Origin: an uncultured Lactobacillus sp.
Lineage (GTDB): Bacteria > Bacillota > Bacilli > Lactobacillales > Lactobacillaceae
Length of the DNA stretch: 64,000 nt
Assembly: GCA_946482465.1 (NCBI GenBank)
Contig: CAMLRL010000002.1
Coordinates: 62,001-126,000, forward strand
Reading direction: 5' to 3'
The position numbers were made by a program, and so were the translations under genes. Below, piece by piece: positions 40,235 to 51,774 of this stretch; the stretch's first letter is position 1, and each line of letters starts with the position of its first letter. Under the pieces are notes generated by a model that worked only from the letters and a program-made list of their open reading frames with translations, did not search any database and was not told the DNA's origin.

Positions 40235-42046
40235 TTAGTGTGCTGAAGCACCTGAAGTTGTATCAGGTTCTTCTTCTGGTTCAGGTTCTTCCTCTTCAGC
40301 TTCGGAAGCGCCTGAAGCAACATCTTCAACCAAACCATACTTGTCAGCAAAGTAACTAAATGGTTTCAATGCTTCTGCTTGATACTTCTTAACGAATTCA
40401 GGATCATCAAGTGTGTTCAATTCAGTTGAGTAAGGCATGTCATGAGTGAACTTGATGTCGATTAACATTGGTCCATCCATTTGCTTGAATTCCTTAACTG
40501 CGTCTTCGAATTCCTTCTTAGTACGTACAGTTACACCCTTAACGTTCATACCTTCAGCAACTTGTGCCCATTCGTTGTTTGGTAAGATAACACCTGATAA
40601 TGGTTGGTGTGATTCATCAACTTGTTCAGCTTCGATGTATCCTAAAGTGTCATTAGTGAAGACAACGTTTAAGATATGCATGTTGTAACGAGCTTCAGTC
40701 AATAACTCTTGACTCATCATTGCAAAACCACCGTCACCGCCTAAGTTCCAAACTTCACGTTCTGGGTGAACAGTTGCAGCAGCGATTGCAGCTGGAGAGC
40801 CAAAGCCCATAGTTGCGTACAAACCTGAGGTTGCCCAAGTTTGTTCATCGTGCAAGTTTACCAAACGTTGGAAGTCAATGTTGATGTTACCAACATCAAT
40901 AGCGAATTGTGCGTTGTCGTCAGCATATTTGTTGATGATGTCAAAGATTGGCTCACGACGAATTGGCATTTCGTCTGAGTCATCAAAGCTGTGCTCCCAG
41001 TCTTCCCAGTTCTTGCGGTCAGCAATTGCAGCCTTGTAAAGTGGTGATTCTTCACGAGCTTCACCAGCATCAATCATAGCTTGCAAAGTCTTAGCACCGT
41101 CAGCCAAAACTGGAACATCTACTGCATGACGCTTACCCAATTTTTCTGGGTCAACATCAATTTGAACAACCTTAGCCTTTGGATCAAAGAAAAATACTGA
41201 GAATGGCGAGTCGTTACCTACCCAAATAACCGCATCTGCGTGCGTTTGAATATCGTCACTTGGCTTAGGAGCAACACGACCAATTGAACCCATGTATGCT
41301 GGACATCTGTCTTCAACAACACCCTTAGCCATAACTGAAGACATCAAAGGAGTCTTGAATTTTTCAGCGAACTTCTCTAAAACATCACCGTGACCCTTCA
41401 TACCTAAACCGAAGTAAACAACTGGGTTCTTAGCTTCTTCAAGAATCTTAACAGCTGCGTCAATTTCTTCTTTCTTAGGAGCTGCGTAGTTAGGAATAGC
41501 TTGCAATGAATTGTAAGTTACACGGAAGTTATCGTTAATCTTTTCCCAACCAAAGTCTTTAGGAAGGATTAATACAGCTGGACCCTTCTTAGCATAAGCT
41601 TGACGAAGAGCTTCATCCATCATTGATGGAATTTGATCTGCGCGCTTTATTTGGTGATTCCAAACTGCAACGGGATCAAACCAAGGCTTTTCATCGAAAG
41701 CTTGGAAGAAATCCATGTCTTGACGACTGGTGGGAACGTTAGCAATGATGGCTACCATTGGAACCTTGTCGTACTTAGCGTCGTATAAACCGTTCATTAA
41801 GTGAACGGCACCTGGGCCAGCTGAACCAAAACATACACCAGCTTGACCAGTGAATTTATATTCAGCTGCAGCAGCTAAAGCGCCAGCTTCTTCGTGCCGT
41901 ACTTCAATATACTTTAATTTTCCCTTAAAGTCGTGAATAGCATTCATAGTTGAGTCGAATGAACCACCCGGGAAACCATAGATATGATCAATATGCCAGT
42001 CCAATAAAACTTGGAGCATAGCATTTGCGCCATTAATTTTTGCCAT
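40235..42046 (-). CDS. pox: Pyruvate oxidase with acidic C-terminal tail
   Basis: ThDP enzyme MLQVLLDWHIDHIYGFPGGSFDSTMNAI; tail EDVASGASEAEEEEPEPEEEPDTTSGASAH. Confidence 0.92.
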   Translation of the reverse strand: MAKINGANAMLQVLLDWHIDHIYGFPGGSFDSTMNAIHDFKGKLKYIEVRHEEAGALAAAAEYKFTGQAGVCFGSAGPGAVHLMNGLYDAKYDKVPMVAIIANVPTSRQDMDFFQAFDEKPWFDPVAVWNHQIKRADQIPSMMDEALRQAYAKKGPAVLILPKDFGWEKINDNFRVTYNSLQAIPNYAAPKKEEIDAAVKILEEAKNPVVYFGLGMKGHGDVLEKFAEKFKTPLMSSVMAKGVVEDRCPAYMGSIGRVAPKPSDDIQTHADAVIWVGNDSPFSVFFFDPKAKVVQIDVDPEKLGKRHAVDVPVLADGAKTLQAMIDAGEAREESPLYKAAIADRKNWEDWEHSFDDSDEMPIRREPIFDIINKYADDNAQFAIDVGNINIDFQRLVNLHDEQTWATSGLYATMGFGSPAAIAAATVHPEREVWNLGGDGGFAMMSQELLTEARYNMHILNVVFTNDTLGYIEAEQVDESHQPLSGVILPNNEWAQVAEGMNVKGVTVRTKKEFEDAVKEFKQMDGPMLIDIKFTHDMPYSTELNTLDDPEFVKKYQAEALKPFSYFADKYGLVEDVASGASEAEEEEPEPEEEPDTTSGASAH

Positions 42047-42144
42047 TTTTAAAGTGCATCTCCTTAAATACATTTACTTACATATTGTATTAAAACACAT
42101 AATTTCACAATTTCAAGTGAGGAAAACCAACGTGGTAATTGAGA

Positions 42145-42159
42145 TGTAAGCGCTATGCA
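42145..42159. promoter_or_regulatory. cre-like site TGTAAGCGCTATGCA upstream of pox
   Basis: AGCGCT core with TGTA/TGCA flanks; one base longer than the canonical cre spacing. Confidence 0.4.
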
Positions 42160-42320
42160 AAAATATCAATTTCACAAAGATGCAACTGTAAAATGTCATT
42201 TTTGGATAACAGCAATAATTAAATTTGTGATTCTTTGATCATTCGACCATTTTTTGTGAATTTTTTTGATTTATTCTCTTTCGAAAAAATATTTTTGTTT
42301 TTTGAATTTTTTTACAAAAT

Positions 42321-44219
42321 TTAATTTTTAATTTTTGAATAGCGACCATTTTGCACGTAAACGCTTAAAATGGCAAGATCAGCTGGGTTTACACCTGAAA
42401 TTCGCTCAGCTTGTGCGAGAGTCTCTGGTCGAATTTTCTCAAATTTTTCTCTTGCTTCCGTTGCTAAACCTTCAATTGCTTGGTAGTCAATATCAACCGG
42501 AATCTTCTTAGCTTCTTGCCGGTGTAACCGATTAATTTGTTGCTGTTCCTTTTTAATGTAGCCTTCGTATTTAACGTTAATTTCAATTTGTTCCTTGACA
42601 TAGCGCTCATTAGAAATGTGCTCATGGGTTAATTTTTCAATGTCGTCAATCTTGACTTTTGGTCTACGCAAAAAGACATCAGCTTTGACCCCAGCCTTTA
42701 GCTTCTCCTCGCCAATACTTGCAAGATAATTTTGCACTTCTTCATTAGGATGAACGGTTATTGATTTAACTGCGTGCTCCGCTTGAATAATCTGCTCTTT
42801 TTTAGCTAAAAACTTGGAGTATCGTTCTTCAGAAATTAGTCCTAATTGGTAACCGTAATCGGTTAGGCGCAAATCGGCGTTATCATGACGCAAAATTAAG
42901 CGATATTCAGCTCGAGAAGTTAATAGCCTGTATGGCTCCTCGGTCCCTTTTGTAACTAAATCATCGATTAAAACACCAATATATGCTTCATCCCTGCCTA
43001 AGGTAAAGCCAGACTGGCCAGATGCTCGTAAAGCAGCATTGATTCCAGCAATAAGTCCCTGACCAGCTGCTTCTTCATAGCCAGAGGTACCGTTCATTTG
43101 TCCAGCTGTAAAAAGATTTTTAATATTTTTAGTTTCTAGTGTGTGCTTCAGTTGCCATGGGTCAATTACATCATATTCAATTGCATAGCCTGGGCGCATC
43201 ATTTCAGCATCTTCAAGTCCAGCTACAGTGTGTAACATCTCAAGCTGAACTTCTTCTGGCATTGAAGTTGAAAAGTCACCAACATAGACTTCTTCGGTGT
43301 TCTTTCCCTCTGGCTCCAAAAAGATTTGATGACGCGGCTTATCCGCAAAGCGAACCACTTTAGTTTCAATCGAAGGACAGTAACGTGGTCCCACACCCTT
43401 GATTTCGCCTGTAAACATTGGCGAGCGAGTCAGATTATCATTAATAATTTTGTGCGTGTAGCGGTTGGTATAAGTCATCCAGCAGGATACCTGATCTTTG
43501 AGGTAATCTTCATCCCTACTTTCATATGAAAAATGACGCGGAACCTGATCTCCTGGCTCTTCTTCGGTCTTAGAATAATCAATTGTATTACTATTTACTC
43601 TAGGAGGAGTACCAGTCTTAAAACGGCGTAACTTAAAGCCTAATTTTTCCAAATTTTCAGACAATTTAATCGCTGGAATGGTGTTGTTAGGACCAGAAGA
43701 ATAATTTAATTCACCAATATAAATTCGTCCACGTGCTGATGTTCCAGTTGTTAGAACCACACTTTTAGCATGATATCTAGCACCGGTATTTGTTACTACC
43801 CCTTGGCAAACACCGTCTTCAACCAATAACTCATCAACTGTTGCCTGACGCAAAGTTAAATTAGGTGTTTCTTCAATTACACGTTTCATTTGTTCATGAT
43901 ATTGCCACTTGTCAGCTTGTGCACGTAAAGCCTGAACTGCAGGTCCCTTACCTGTATTTAGCATTCTCATCTGGATATAAGTAGCATCGATATTCTTACC
44001 CATTTGGCCGCCAAGTGCGTCAACTTCACGCACAACGGTTCCTTTTGCAGGGCCACCAACAGATGGATTACATGGCATAAAAGCCACCATATCTAAGCTG
44101 ATTGTTAATAGTAATGTTTTTTGGCCCATTCTAGCACTTGCCAATGCAGCCTCGCAGCCGGCATGACCTGCACCAACAACAATTACATCGTAAGCATTCG
44201 AATCATAGCTTTTAATCAT
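42321..44219 (-). CDS. mnmG: tRNA uridine-5-carboxymethylaminomethyl modification enzyme MnmG
   Basis: [23 protein letters not shown]. Confidence 0.97.
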   Translation of the reverse strand: MIKSYDSNAYDVIVVGAGHAGCEAALASARMGQKTLLLTISLDMVAFMPCNPSVGGPAKGTVVREVDALGGQMGKNIDATYIQMRMLNTGKGPAVQALRAQADKWQYHEQMKRVIEETPNLTLRQATVDELLVEDGVCQGVVTNTGARYHAKSVVLTTGTSARGRIYIGELNYSSGPNNTIPAIKLSENLEKLGFKLRRFKTGTPPRVNSNTIDYSKTEEEPGDQVPRHFSYESRDEDYLKDQVSCWMTYTNRYTHKIINDNLTRSPMFTGEIKGVGPRYCPSIETKVVRFADKPRHQIFLEPEGKNTEEVYVGDFSTSMPEEVQLEMLHTVAGLEDAEMMRPGYAIEYDVIDPWQLKHTLETKNIKNLFTAGQMNGTSGYEEAAGQGLIAGINAALRASGQSGFTLGRDEAYIGVLIDDLVTKGTEEPYRLLTSRAEYRLILRHDNADLRLTDYGYQLGLISEERYSKFLAKKEQIIQAEHAVKSITVHPNEEVQNYLASIGEEKLKAGVKADVFLRRPKVKIDDIEKLTHEHISNERYVKEQIEINVKYEGYIKKEQQQINRLHRQEAKKIPVDIDYQAIEGLATEAREKFEKIRPETLAQAERISGVNPADLAILSVYVQNGRYSKIKN

Positions 44220-44227
44220 TTTTACAC

Positions 44228-45613
44228 CTATTTTCCTAAACAAAATTGACTAAATAACTGGTTTACCAGCTCATCAGGGCTGCTCTCTCCAGTAATTTCA
44301 CCTAAAGTATCCCAAGCACCATTAAAATCTATTTGTGCAATATCAATTGGAACATCAATTTCTAGTGCCTTAATTACTTCATTGAGTTGCGTTTTGGCTT
44401 TTTCCAGTAATCCTGACTGACGCTGATTAGTAACCAATACTTGGTCATTTGAATTTTCAATTCCATTGAAAAAGAGCTCTTTAATTGCTTGCTTCAATTG
44501 ATCAAGATTCTTTTGCTGTAGAACTGAAATCGCAATTACTTTACTGCCAGTCAATTGCTTAATTTCTTCTACCGTTACCTTTTGGCCTAAATCTGTTTTA
44601 TTCAAAAGGACAATTCGCTTCTTATCATTAGTTGCATCAATCAAAGCATGATCTTCAGCAGTTAGAGGCTTACTTGAATCGAATAATAGTAATACCAAAT
44701 CTGCCTTAGCTAGTGCTTTTCTTGAACGTTCAACACCAATTTTTTCAACTTTATTATCGGTATCACGAATACCAGCTGTATCGATCAATTTCAGCGGCAC
44801 TCCTTCCACTGAAACATATTCTTCTAGAGTATCACGAGTCGTTCCCGCCACATCCGTTACAATAGCTGTATCGCTCTTAGTTAGATAATTGAGCAAAGAA
44901 GATTTACCGACATTAGGCTGACCAATAATTGCAGTTGCTAAGCCGTTACGTAACGCCGTTCCTTCTGCAGCAGTTTTAAGCAGGTCATCTATTTCTGATA
45001 TGACAGTCTTTGACGTCGCAATCATTTGCTTAGCCGTTACAGTATCGGCATCATATTCAGGGTAATCGATATTAACCTCAACGTTTGCTAAGACGTTTAA
45101 AATTTCTTGGCGCATCCCTTGGATTTTTTCTAACAATCCACCTTCAAGCTGTTTTTCCGCAACTTGGCGTGCTCGGTCTGTCTTAGCTCTGACAACATCC
45201 ATGACACTTTCAGCTTGGGTTAAATCAATTCGCCCATTAACAAATGCACGCTTGGTAAATTCACCAGGATCAGCCATTCGTGCACCAGTTTTTAATAGTA
45301 ACTGCAAAATCCGATTGGTAACGACAATACCACCATGACAGTTGATCTCAACTATGTTTTCACGTGTAAAAGTTTTAGGTGCGAGCATAACTGAAACCAT
45401 TACTTCATCAATAACTTCTTTATTTGCGGGATCAATGATGTGTCCATAATGAATGGTATGACTTGCCGCTTTAGTCAAATTGCCGCCCTTAAATACTTGA
45501 TTGGCAATTTTAACTGCATCTTCACCAGACATTCTAACAATCGAAATTCCACCCTCACCAATTGGAGTTGAAATCGCTGCAATCGTATCAAATTCTGTTA
45601 AAGTTTGCGCCAT
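44228..45613 (-). CDS. mnmE: tRNA modification GTPase MnmE
   Basis: [15 protein letters not shown]-terminal CLGK. Confidence 0.97.
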   Translation of the reverse strand: MAQTLTEFDTIAAISTPIGEGGISIVRMSGEDAVKIANQVFKGGNLTKAASHTIHYGHIIDPANKEVIDEVMVSVMLAPKTFTRENIVEINCHGGIVVTNRILQLLLKTGARMADPGEFTKRAFVNGRIDLTQAESVMDVVRAKTDRARQVAEKQLEGGLLEKIQGMRQEILNVLANVEVNIDYPEYDADTVTAKQMIATSKTVISEIDDLLKTAAEGTALRNGLATAIIGQPNVGKSSLLNYLTKSDTAIVTDVAGTTRDTLEEYVSVEGVPLKLIDTAGIRDTDNKVEKIGVERSRKALAKADLVLLLFDSSKPLTAEDHALIDATNDKKRIVLLNKTDLGQKVTVEEIKQLTGSKVIAISVLQQKNLDQLKQAIKELFFNGIENSNDQVLVTNQRQSGLLEKAKTQLNEVIKALEIDVPIDIAQIDFNGAWDTLGEITGESSPDELVNQLFSQFCLGK

Positions 45614-45719
45614 GATATTTTCCCCTTTTCAATAAAAAAAGCGCATTATAACACCATGAATAAACCATGATGTATAAAGCACTTTGACTACTTTATCTAA
45701 ATCACTTTAGATTGAATAT

Positions 45720-46601
45720 TTACTTTTTATTACGCTTTAACCGTTTATATGTCTTACGCAGTTTACGCTTACGCTCGCGTTCAGCTTCAGCTTTTGCTTC
45801 CTGCTCACGACGATATTTAATTGGGTTTTGTAAAATAAACGTTTGTACTACTTGGAAGAGGTTAGAAACTACCCAGTATAAAACAATTGCTGATTGGAAG
45901 TAGATTCCCATCACACCAACCATAATTGCCATACCATAAGTCATAATCTTCGACGAGAAGTTTTGTGACTCCTTCGGAGTTGATAATTGACTGATATATG
46001 TCGACAAAAAAGTTAGAACCATCGATAAAATCGGCATAATAAAATATTGATCCGGTTTACCTAAGTCCATCCACATAAAGTGACCAGTCATCAATTGTGG
46101 CGTTTGCGCAATCGCTCCATACAATGCAAGCATAACTGGCATTTGAATTAGTAGTGGCAAGCAACCAGCATAAGGATTAATTCCTGCTTCTTTATAAAGC
46201 TTGTTGGTTTCTTGTGAAAGCAAAGTTCTCGATTCAGTATCGTTACCAGGATATTTTTTGCGCAATGCATCAATTTCTGGCTGAATACCTTGCATCTTAG
46301 TTGTACTCTTAATTGAAATAGCACTTAGTGGGTACACAATTATACGTACAATAATGGTAAAGATAATAATTGCCCAACCATAATTATTGCCAATAATCTT
46401 AGCAAGCCATAGTAAAAACGTTGACATGTAGTAAATAACCCAACGATTCCACCAGTTGCCGCTAGTATGCGAAATAGGTGCAGGCTTGTTACTTGTCGCA
46501 CAGCCTGTTAAGACGACAGCGACCATCATTACTGTAAGCACAATAAGTATTCGCTTGACATTCTTTTTAGTTAAAATGTCTTTCACTCTAATCTTCCTCA
46601 A
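45720..46601 (-). CDS. yidC: Membrane protein insertase YidC
   Basis: Lipobox-like VVLTGCA; insertase core; gene order. Confidence 0.93.
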   Translation of the reverse strand: MRKIRVKDILTKKNVKRILIVLTVMMVAVVLTGCATSNKPAPISHTSGNWWNRWVIYYMSTFLLWLAKIIGNNYGWAIIIFTIIVRIIVYPLSAISIKSTTKMQGIQPEIDALRKKYPGNDTESRTLLSQETNKLYKEAGINPYAGCLPLLIQMPVMLALYGAIAQTPQLMTGHFMWMDLGKPDQYFIMPILSMVLTFLSTYISQLSTPKESQNFSSKIMTYGMAIMVGVMGIYFQSAIVLYWVVSNLFQVVQTFILQNPIKYRREQEAKAEAERERKRKLRKTYKRLKRNKK

Positions 46602-46956
46602 CTTTATCTGGTATCTCTTCTATGATATTAGCCAAAATGAGTGCATGAAGCAGGTTCTTCCGAATTTCAGTCATACTAAAATCACGGACATACGGGCGCG
46701 CAATCACCAAAAAATCGATTTGCGGTTCAATTCTTGCTTTGTTTTCAGTAAGCACGGCGCGAATATAACGCTTGAGTCGATTTCTGACTACAGCCGTATG
46801 ACCGACCTTTTTACCGACAGAAATACCTACGCGAAAGTGGGCATTTTCTGGCTTCTCTATTTTATAGATAACAAAGGCCCGATTTGCTACTGAATTACCA
46901 GATTTAAAAACTCGTTGAAAATCATTTTCTGTTTTAACTCGATAAGACTTTCTCAA
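46588..46956 (-). CDS. rnpA: Ribonuclease P protein component
   Basis: [24 protein letters not shown]. Confidence 0.96.
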   Translation of the reverse strand: MRKSYRVKTENDFQRVFKSGNSVANRAFVIYKIEKPENAHFRVGISVGKKVGHTAVVRNRLKRYIRAVLTENKARIEPQIDFLVIARPYVRDFSMTEIRKNLLHALILANIIEEIPDKVEED

Positions 46957-47008
46957 AACGCTTCATTCCACTCTTTGATATTAAAAAAACCACTGGGATT
47001 TCAGTGGT

Positions 47009-47149
47009 TTAAGCAGATAAGACTTTTCTACCCTTTGCACGGCGTCTAGCCAAAACCTTACGGCCATTAGATGTACTCATCCGTTTCATAAAGCCATGAA
47101 CTCTTGAACGGTGACGCTTTTTAGGTTGGTAAGTTCTTTTAGTTGTCAT
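47009..47149 (-). CDS. rpmH: 50S ribosomal protein L34
   Basis: Hand translation [46 protein letters not shown]. Too short for the ORF track. Confidence 0.97.
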   Translation of the reverse strand: MTTKRTYQPKKRHRSRVHGFMKRMSTSNGRKVLARRRAKGRKVLSA

Positions 47150-47348
47150 TAAACTACACCTCCATTTTTAATATGCTAACTGCACAATTTAGTATCTAGA
47201 ATACCATGATTAAAGTAAAAAACCAAGGAAAAACTAAAAAAGATGTCGTAAATTACCAATTTAGGGATAATTTGCTACTTAGTTTAAGCTGTTAGCGACA
47301 AATACCTTATAAATATCTCAAGTATTTAATTTATTCAGATTAAAAATC

Positions 47349-47550
47349 TTATTTTCTTGATCTACGCGCTATAGGAAAAATAATCATCTCGATAATTAAC
47401 ACGAATGCAAAGAAACTTGCTAAAGCTGCCCAACGCAAACTTGTTGTTTGAGCAAGTCTTGATCCATCAGCCTTTCGAAACCAAATTATTGCCGCAAACA
47501 AGATAAAAAGAATAGAAAGAACAATATTGGTATTACGATATGGATGCTTC
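47349..47550 (-). pseudogene. Start-less small membrane protein ORF
   Basis: Frame reads GNDLITKHPYRNTNIVLSILFILFAAIIWFRKADGSRLAQTTSLRWAALASFFAFVLIIEMIIFPIARRSRK*; no in-frame ATG/GTG/TTG at its N-terminus. Confidence 0.45.
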
Positions 47551-47563
47551 GTAATTAAATCAT

Positions 47564-47659
47564 TTCCTAAACTTTATCTGGTACCTCTTCTATAAACTAG
47601 ACTCCAATATGTGCTAGTTACAAAATTTATATACTATAGTACCATGATTAAAGTAAAAA
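47564..47659 (-). repeat. Remnant copy of rpmH promoter region fused to the rnpA 3' end
   Basis: 47564-47593 matches 46594-46623 at 28/30; 47640-47659 equals 47202-47221 (20/20) with similar flanks. Confidence 0.75.
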
Positions 47660-47730
47660 TATCTAAAAACTTAAATTATTTGCTTCTATCCTTTATTAGT
47701 TGTTCTAAACCTAACTTACCTTAGGAAAAT

Positions 47731-48012
47731 TTACACTAAATCTTCTTTTGAAATTTCAAGTGATGGGTAGTGTCCAAGAGACGGTAGAAACGTATCCAAT
47801 GGGCAACTATATACCATGTAATAGGCTTCATCATCATTAGTAGCATTAAGTTCATAATACTTTTGCTCAGCTTTTTTAGGATCATCAGTAATATAAACCA
47901 CGCCGATCACTCCCACTTTTTCAGTATCAGCTGTTTCTACATATCCTTTTAGAATAAGCTTCAAGTTACCATCATCTTGTAATGCCATTTTTAAATAATC
48001 TTTATCGTTCAT
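47731..48012 (-). CDS. Hypothetical protein (93 aa)
   Basis: RBS AAAGGAGG upstream; acidic soluble protein. Confidence 0.7.
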   Translation of the reverse strand: MNDKDYLKMALQDDGNLKLILKGYVETADTEKVGVIGVVYITDDPKKAEQKYYELNATNDDEAYYMVYSCPLDTFLPSLGHYPSLEISKEDLV

Positions 48013-48344
48013 AAAAATCCTCCTTTTATATTAGGTTGACTTACTTAAGAAACAGCATACCAAGCCAAAGGTAAAATGACTAGAAATATTTAATGCTCCG
48101 CACTTAAAACCATTCGCTCAATAATTGCATTTAATCAAAGAAACCTAATAATGATTAATCAGCCAAATTCCAAAATTATATCTCGTGGCATCCTAAGTCA
48201 ATTCACTCTCATTTGGGATGCTCTTTTTATACGCACTTTTTGCTGCAAATAATATGTCATGACAAAAGCAAAAATGTTTCATTGCTCAGAGGTAAAGTTT
48301 TCTCATAACACGAACTTTACCTGTTTAAAATTTTGTTGTGTTTT

Positions 48345-48604
48345 TTATCCACAGAAAGACAAACACAGAACTTTACACAGCTTTATGCACAGTCCCCAAC
48401 CTGTTTAAAAATTTATTCACAGCATGTGGATATTTCGCCACTAAAATCGCTTGATTATCTGCTACTGCAATAAAAAATATCCACATAATTTGTTGTATAT
48501 TACTAAAATTTTTGCATCCATCATCTAAAATTTGTGTATTTTAATAAAAAAATAATCCACAGCTTGTGACTTTTGGATTATTATTATTCACTTGTGGAAA
48601 ACAT
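48345..48604. other. oriC: oriC: DnaA-box cluster upstream of dnaA
   Basis: TTATCCACA 48345, TTTACACAG 48372, TTATGCACA 48383, TTATTCACA 48413, TGTGGATAT 48425, ATATCCACA 48477, TAATCCACA 48555, TGTGGAAAA 48596; AT-rich context. Confidence 0.92.
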
Positions 48605-48656
48605 TTTTATTAGATGGTAAAATAGGTTTTGCTTAACGTTATCGGAGGGTCTTATT

Positions 48657-50024
48657 TTGTTTGACATCAATAAATTTTGGCAACATTTTAATGAAGAAAT
48701 GCGTGCACGCTTTAACGAGGTCGCATACAATGCTTGGTTTAAAAATACTAAGCCTATTTCTTATGACAAAAATACTCATGAATTAAAAATTGCCGTCCAA
48801 AATCCGGTAACCAAGGGTTATTGGGAAAAGAATCTAGCATCAGAGTTAATTCAATCTGCATACGGATACGCTAATATTGAGGTAATTCCCGTTTTTCAAA
48901 TTGAAGGCGACACTAGTAGCGAACGGATAGTAACCCCTAGGCCTCAAGCACAAATTACGCAAGATAGAATTCAACCCGCAAGCGATAATACATTTGTCCG
49001 TAACCTTAAGCTAAACGACAAATATACTTTTGATAATTTTGTTCAAGGTGAAGGAAACAAGTTGGCTGCCGGTGCTGCCTTAGCAGTTGCCGATAGTCCA
49101 GGTAGTTTTTACAATCCGTTATTTATCTTTGGTGGCGTTGGTCTTGGTAAAACGCACTTGATGCAAGCGATTGGTCATCAAATGTTAGCTGAGCGACCAA
49201 ATGCGAAAGTCGTTTATATTCAAAGTGAAACCTTCGTCAACGATTTCATTAATTCGATCAAAAATAAGTCGCAAGATCAATTTCGTGAGAAATATCGAAC
49301 CTGCGACTTATTGCTAGTTGATGATATTCAGTTTTTTGCTAAAAAAGAAGGTATTCAGGAAGAATTCTTCCATACATTCGAAACCTTATATAATGATCAA
49401 AAGCAAATTGTCATGACTAGTGACCGGTTACCAACCGAAATTCCTGATTTATCAGAAAGGCTGGTTTCACGGTTTACCTGGGGCTTACAAGTTGAAATTA
49501 CGCCACCTGATCTGGAGACGCGAATTGCAATTTTACGCAAAAAAGCTGAAGCCGAAAATCTGACAATCGATGACAGTACACTTGACTATATTGCCTCTCA
49601 GGTTGACACCAACATTAGAGAACTCGAAGGATCTCTAGTTAAAGTCCAGGCACACGCAACGATTGAACATGAAGACATCAATGTAAACTTAGCACGAGAA
49701 GCTTTAGCCGATTTGAAGTTAGTTCAAAAGAATCAGGGATTGCAAATTTCTAAAATTCAGGAAGTTGTTGCCAATTATTTTCAAACCTCAACTTATGAGT
49801 TGAAAGGAAAAAAGCGGGTCCGCCAAATAGTGGTACCGCGCCAAATTGCAATGTACCTTTCGCGAGAGCTAACCGATTCAAGTCTACCTAAAATAGGTCA
49901 AGAATTTGGTGGTAAAGATCATACGACTGTGATGCATGCCTGCGAAAAGATCAGTCGCGAAATTAAAACTGATTCTGATATTAAGACTGCAGTGTTCGAT
50001 TTGAAGCAAATGCTTGACCACTAA
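48657..50024 (+). CDS. dnaA: Chromosomal replication initiator DnaA
   Basis: GGVGLGKTHLMQAIGH; GGKDHTTVMHACEKI; TTG start after GGAGG. Confidence 0.98.
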   Translation: MFDINKFWQHFNEEMRARFNEVAYNAWFKNTKPISYDKNTHELKIAVQNPVTKGYWEKNLASELIQSAYGYANIEVIPVFQIEGDTSSERIVTPRPQAQITQDRIQPASDNTFVRNLKLNDKYTFDNFVQGEGNKLAAGAALAVADSPGSFYNPLFIFGGVGLGKTHLMQAIGHQMLAERPNAKVVYIQSETFVNDFINSIKNKSQDQFREKYRTCDLLLVDDIQFFAKKEGIQEEFFHTFETLYNDQKQIVMTSDRLPTEIPDLSERLVSRFTWGLQVEITPPDLETRIAILRKKAEAENLTIDDSTLDYIASQVDTNIRELEGSLVKVQAHATIEHEDINVNLAREALADLKLVQKNQGLQISKIQEVVANYFQTSTYELKGKKRVRQIVVPRQIAMYLSRELTDSSLPKIGQEFGGKDHTTVMHACEKISREIKTDSDIKTAVFDLKQMLDH

Positions 50025-50199
50025 TTCAATAGTGAAATGTGGAAAACTTTTGCTTTTGTACACATTTTCTTAACCGTCACGATTACGTTATTTTAGGGCT
50101 GTTAATGTTTTTCAACAGAAAACACAGGACCTACTAATACTACTTAATTAAATATATAATTAATATAAATAAAACAAACACAAACTCAGGAGGTAACAA

Positions 50200-51330
50200 A
50201 TGAAATTTACCGTAAATCGCAATCTCTTTGTCGACAATCTAAACAATGTAATGCATGCTATTTCTTCACGTGCAACAATTCCAATATTAAGCGGAATTAA
50301 ACTTAACCTAACTGAAGATGAATTAATCCTAACTGGTAGTGATACTGAAATTTCAATTGAAATTCATATTCCTGTCAGTGAAGACTTAACAGTCGAATCT
50401 ACTGGATCAGTGGTTTTGCCTGCCCGTTTCTTCAGCGAAATTATTAGACGTTTACCTGGTAAGGAATTTTCTTTAGAAGTAAAAGAGAGTTTCCAAACCC
50501 AAATTATTTCTGAAAATAGTGAATTCATAATTAACGGTCTTGATGCAAACAACTATCCAAGATTACCGGAAATTGCTGACGAGTCTTCTTTTGTCATTTC
50601 TGGAAAAACATTCCGCGAAATTATTAATGAAACTCAGTTTGCGGTTGCTACTCAAGAAAGTCGTCTCGTCTTAACTGGAGTTCATTTCAATTTTAGTTCT
50701 GATAAAATTCATGCTGTTGCAACTGATTCGCACCGTCTCTCGAGTCGTGCCTTAACTTTGGAAAACGGTCCACAAGTTAAGACAGATTTGATTATCCCAG
50801 GAAAAAGTTTGCTAGAACTAGCTCGTATTATTGGCGAAACAGATCCAGAAATTAAAGTTTGTCCTGGTGAAAATCAAGTACTGTTTGAAATTGGCAACAT
50901 TTTATTCTATTCACGCTTACTTGAGGGTAGCTACCCTGACACTGAGCGCTTAATTCCAACCGAAAGTACAACAACGGTTGAATTTGATTTGGCTGAATTA
51001 TCCAGTGCGCTTGATCGAGCAAGTTTGCTGACACATGCTGGTCGGAATAATGTGGTTGATTTGACCCTAGACACTGAAAACCAAACTGCTAAATTGTCAG
51101 GTGAGTCCGCTGAAATTGGTAACGTTGAAGAAGATGTTAGCTTCAAAAAGCTTGAAGGTAAGAATTTAAAGATCTCCTTCAACCCAGACTATTTACGTGA
51201 CGCCTTGCGTGCATCTGTTACTGATGCAGTAGTAATGGACTTCACCCAACCATTACGTCCGTTTACTGTTAACCCAGATAAGGATGAAATTGATTTTGTC
51301 CAACTGATTACACCAGTTAGAACTTTCTAA
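50200..51330 (+). CDS. dnaN: DNA polymerase III beta subunit
   Basis: 376 aa sliding clamp; gene order. Confidence 0.98.
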   Translation: MKFTVNRNLFVDNLNNVMHAISSRATIPILSGIKLNLTEDELILTGSDTEISIEIHIPVSEDLTVESTGSVVLPARFFSEIIRRLPGKEFSLEVKESFQTQIISENSEFIINGLDANNYPRLPEIADESSFVISGKTFREIINETQFAVATQESRLVLTGVHFNFSSDKIHAVATDSHRLSSRALTLENGPQVKTDLIIPGKSLLELARIIGETDPEIKVCPGENQVLFEIGNILFYSRLLEGSYPDTERLIPTESTTTVEFDLAELSSALDRASLLTHAGRNNVVDLTLDTENQTAKLSGESAEIGNVEEDVSFKKLEGKNLKISFNPDYLRDALRASVTDAVVMDFTQPLRPFTVNPDKDEIDFVQLITPVRTF

Positions 51331-51350
51331 GAAATTATTTAGACTAAATA

Positions 51351-51385
51351 AAAAGAAAAAGTCATCGGTCGATGGCTTTTTCTTT
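51351..51385 (+). terminator. dnaN terminator
   Basis: AAAGAAAAAGTCATCG-gt-CGATGGCTTTTTCTTT. Confidence 0.8.
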
Positions 51386-51544
51386 GCCCATTTTTTCAAA
51401 AACAAGCCAAAAAGGCTGTTCCTTTATTTTTGGTGTCAACTGCTGTGATGTGTTTATTTGAAAAAAAAACGTTTCTAGGGCGTTATATTGCGTTTAAAGT
51501 TGTGTTTTGGGCCCTAAAAGCCTATACTAACTATAGTAATTAAA

Positions 51545-51769
51545 GTGATGAAGGTGGATATTATCAAGGAATTTAAGGTAAAGGGTGAGTATGTCACTCT
51601 TAGTCAATTTTTGAAGGAGGAAAGCATTATTTCCTCTGGTGGTCAGGCCAAATGGTATCTGCAAGATAATCCTGTGTTATTTAACGGGGCAAAAGAAAAT
51701 CGGCGTGGTAAAAAAATTAGACCCGGCGATCAGATTGAGGTTGACCATGAAACATATCAGTTTCGGTAG
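51545..51769 (+). CDS. yaaA: S4-domain protein YaaA
   Basis: RNA-binding S4 domain, between dnaN and recF. Confidence 0.93.
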   Translation: MMKVDIIKEFKVKGEYVTLSQFLKEESIISSGGQAKWYLQDNPVLFNGAKENRRGKKIRPGDQIEVDHETYQFR

Positions 51770-51774
51770 TTTTA

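Noticed and set aside
45356-45371. CACGTG-centred sequence in mnmE (GTTTTCACGTGTAAAA)
   Set aside because: Arms do not match parS (four mismatches). Similar weak CACGTG copies at about 50265, 57444, 59578 and 63490 were also discarded.
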